Origin: URNF01 sp045638005 | GTDB lineage: Bacteria > Bacillota > Clostridia > Oscillospirales > Acutalibacteraceae | Length of the DNA stretch: 5,667 nucleotides | Assembly: GCA_045638005.1 (NCBI GenBank) | Contig: JAZUAN010000066.1 | Location: 1-5,667 of the forward strand | Reading direction: 5' to 3' | Shown here: in pieces, positions 4,538 through 5,667 of the stretch | Layout: every line of letters starts with the position of its first letter | Numbering within the stretch: the stretch's first letter is position 1 | Program-made: the position numbers and the translations under genes | Notes under the pieces: model-generated | Database searches by the model: none | The model's input: only the letters and a program-made list of their open reading frames with translations | Told to the model about the DNA's origin: nothing

Positions 4538-5539
4538 ATGGCTAACAATTTACGTCCCGAAACTATGGAAAGAATTACCACCAAAGCGCTTGCTGATGCG
4601 TTTATCGCAGAGCAGGTGGAAGCCGTTCGCGCGCAGGTGGGGGATAAAAAGGTGCTGCTGGCTCTGTCCGGCGGCGTTGACTCCTCCGTCGTGGCGGCGT
4701 TACTTATCAAAGCCATCGGCAAACAGTTGGTTTGCGTGCACGTGAACCACGGCCTGATGCGCAAAGGCGAATCCGAAGCGGTTATTGATATGTTCCAAGG
4801 TGAAATGGACGCAAACCTCGTGTACGTGGATGCGACCGACCGTTTCCTTGACCTGCTCGCAGGTGTTTCCGACCCCGAAAAGAAGAGAAAAATCATCGGC
4901 GCGGAGTTTATCAATGTGTTCGCTGATGAAGCGAGAAAACTGGAAGGCATCGCGTTCCTCGGTCAGGGTACTATCTATCCCGACATTTTAGAGAGCATCA
5001 AACAGGCAGAGGGCAAAAAAGCGGTCAAATCGCATCACAACGTGGGCGGTCTGCCGGAAGACCTGCAATTTGAACTGGTTGTGCCCTTGAAACTGCTGTT
5101 CAAAGACGAAGTCCGCGTGGTGGGCGAAGCATTGGGTCTCCCGCACGCGATGGTATACCGCCAGCCGTTCCCCGGCCCGGGCCTGGGTGTTCGTTGTCTC
5201 GGTGCTATCACCCGCGACCGTCTGCACGCGCTGCGTGAAGCGGATGCTATTCTGCGCGACGAGTTTGATAAATGCGGTCTCGCCGAAAAGGTGTGGCAGT
5301 ATTTCGTGGTCGTGCCGGATATTAAGAGTGTCGGCGTCAAAGACGAGAGCCGTTATGAAGGCTGGCCCGCAATCATCCGCGCGGTGAATACCACCGACGC
5401 GATGACCGCAACTGTGGAAGAAATCCCCTATCCTGTCCTGCACAAAATCGTTGCCCGCATCACCGCGGAAGTGGACGGCATCAACCGTGTGTTGATGGAC
5501 CTCACTCCCAAGCCGGTCGGCACCATTGAGTGGGAATAA
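4538..5539 (+). CDS. guaA: GMP synthetase ATP-pyrophosphatase subunit, stand-alone (GuaAb type)
   Basis: This 333-residue enzyme adenylates XMP and aminates it to GMP. It has the PP-loop SGGVDSS (44-50), HVNHGLMRKGE (68-78), GQGTIYPDILES (142-153), SHHNVGGLPEDL (165-176), the dimerisation-domain start PFPGPGLGVRCLG (210-222), and the canonical C-terminus KPVGTIEWE. The roughly 200-residue N-terminal glutamine amidotransferase domain of usual bacterial GuaA (about 510-525 residues) is absent. The gene has its own GGGGGAG (4524-4530) 7 nt before the ATG, and the upstream gene is unrelated, so this is a genuine short form like the archaeal two-subunit enzyme, not a broken gene. A separate glutaminase subunit must exist elsewhere, or free ammonia is used. 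It is co-transcribed with the F420-ligase-like gene 14 bp upstream. No purine riboswitch is seen before the operon. Confidence 0.92.
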   Translation: MANNLRPETMERITTKALADAFIAEQVEAVRAQVGDKKVLLALSGGVDSSVVAALLIKAIGKQLVCVHVNHGLMRKGESEAVIDMFQGEMDANLVYVDATDRFLDLLAGVSDPEKKRKIIGAEFINVFADEARKLEGIAFLGQGTIYPDILESIKQAEGKKAVKSHHNVGGLPEDLQFELVVPLKLLFKDEVRVVGEALGLPHAMVYRQPFPGPGLGVRCLGAITRDRLHALREADAILRDEFDKCGLAEKVWQYFVVVPDIKSVGVKDESRYEGWPAIIRAVNTTDAMTATVEEIPYPVLHKIVARITAEVDGINRVLMDLTPKPVGTIEWE

Positions 5540-5540
5540 T

Positions 5541-5590
5541 TTTGAAGGTGTAAGAAACCCGGTATTTATGCGGGTTTGCGGTTCTTCAAA
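5541..5590 (+). terminator. Nested inverted repeat after guaA, probable terminator
   Basis: AAACCCG (5555-5561) pairs with CGGGTTT (5571-5577). This inner stem sits inside an outer perfect pair, TTTGAAG (5541-5547) with CTTCAAA (5584-5590). No strong T-run follows on either strand, so termination would be weak to moderate. The two-level symmetry directly after the guaA stop could also be part of an attachment region. Confidence 0.5.
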
Positions 5591-5599
5591 GCACAATTT

Positions 5600-5618
5600 G
5601 ATAGCAAGATGATAGCAA
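5600..5618. repeat. Tandem GATAGCAA repeats downstream of guaA
   Basis: GATAGCAA occurs at 5600-5607 and 5611-5618, exactly 11 bp apart, in an AT-rich tail. The core TAGCA is shared with the ATTAGCA repeats at 231-334. Two direct sites about one helical turn apart suggest protein binding, possibly recombinase arm sites of an element inserted at the 3' end of guaA. The rest of the tail to 5667 holds no gene; a GACTC/GAGTC dyad (about 5627-5649) is the only other structure. Confidence 0.45.
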
Positions 5619-5667
5619 ACTATCAGACTCCATTATTCTAAAGAGTCCGAGTGGTTTGCGAATAGAT

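Noticed and set aside
4988..5596. 202-aa minus-strand open frame over guaA and its 3' flank
   Set aside because: It is antisense to the conserved GMP synthetase sequence, with no start signals or recognisable domain.

Overview
The window looks like a core-chromosome segment of a Clostridia-type Firmicute, possibly a gut Oscillospiraceae/Ruminococcaceae relative. The basis is moderately GC-rich coding sequence between AT-rich intergenic gaps, strong GGAGG-type ribosome binding sites, consensus SigA promoters with 17-18 bp spacers, hairpin plus T-run terminators, and the character of the proteins. The taxonomy is inference; no marker gene settles it.

Left edge (1-about 660). A small AT-rich gene leaves the window on the minus strand, reading from base 89, behind an excellent promoter and Shine-Dalgarno. 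It resembles short cargo proteins of Firmicute mobile elements. Next comes an array of TTAGCA/GATTTTC repeats (about 231-334), then a bidirectional terminator (427-465). On the minus strand follow a complete but mismatched tRNA-Arg(CCU) (467-543) and, 105 bp further on, the 5' half of a second tRNA-Arg(CCU) (606-648). The half tRNA sits directly behind a strong tRNA-type promoter (662-690). The whole reads like the scar or boundary of an element integrated into a tRNA-Arg gene.

Centre (777-3215). From a divergent promoter region runs a two-gene operon with an 8-bp overlap: a membrane-anchored polyprenyl-phosphate glycosyltransferase of the GtrB/DPM1 type, and a GtrA-family four-helix membrane protein. 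Together they would make and translocate a lipid-linked sugar for envelope glycosylation. A perfect 12-bp-stem terminator closes the operon. A separate promoter then drives a cysteine synthase (CysK-like) gene whose active-site lysine motif is unusual (GGSIKTR rather than the common GGSVKDR).

Right (3321-5539). A second two-gene operon with a 14-bp gap encodes a long member of the coenzyme F420-0:L-glutamate ligase family, then a stand-alone ATP-pyrophosphatase/dimerisation half of GMP synthetase without the usual N-terminal glutamine amidotransferase domain. After the GMP synthetase stop the sequence turns AT-rich and repeat-bearing (GATAGCAA twice in 11-bp phase). The 3' end of guaA is a known integration hotspot, so this may be the edge of a second element.

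No CRISPR array, rRNA, IS element or recognisable riboswitch is visible. The most notable items are the split tRNA-Arg locus, the F420-ligase homologue coupled to a split GMP synthetase, and the atypical CysK.
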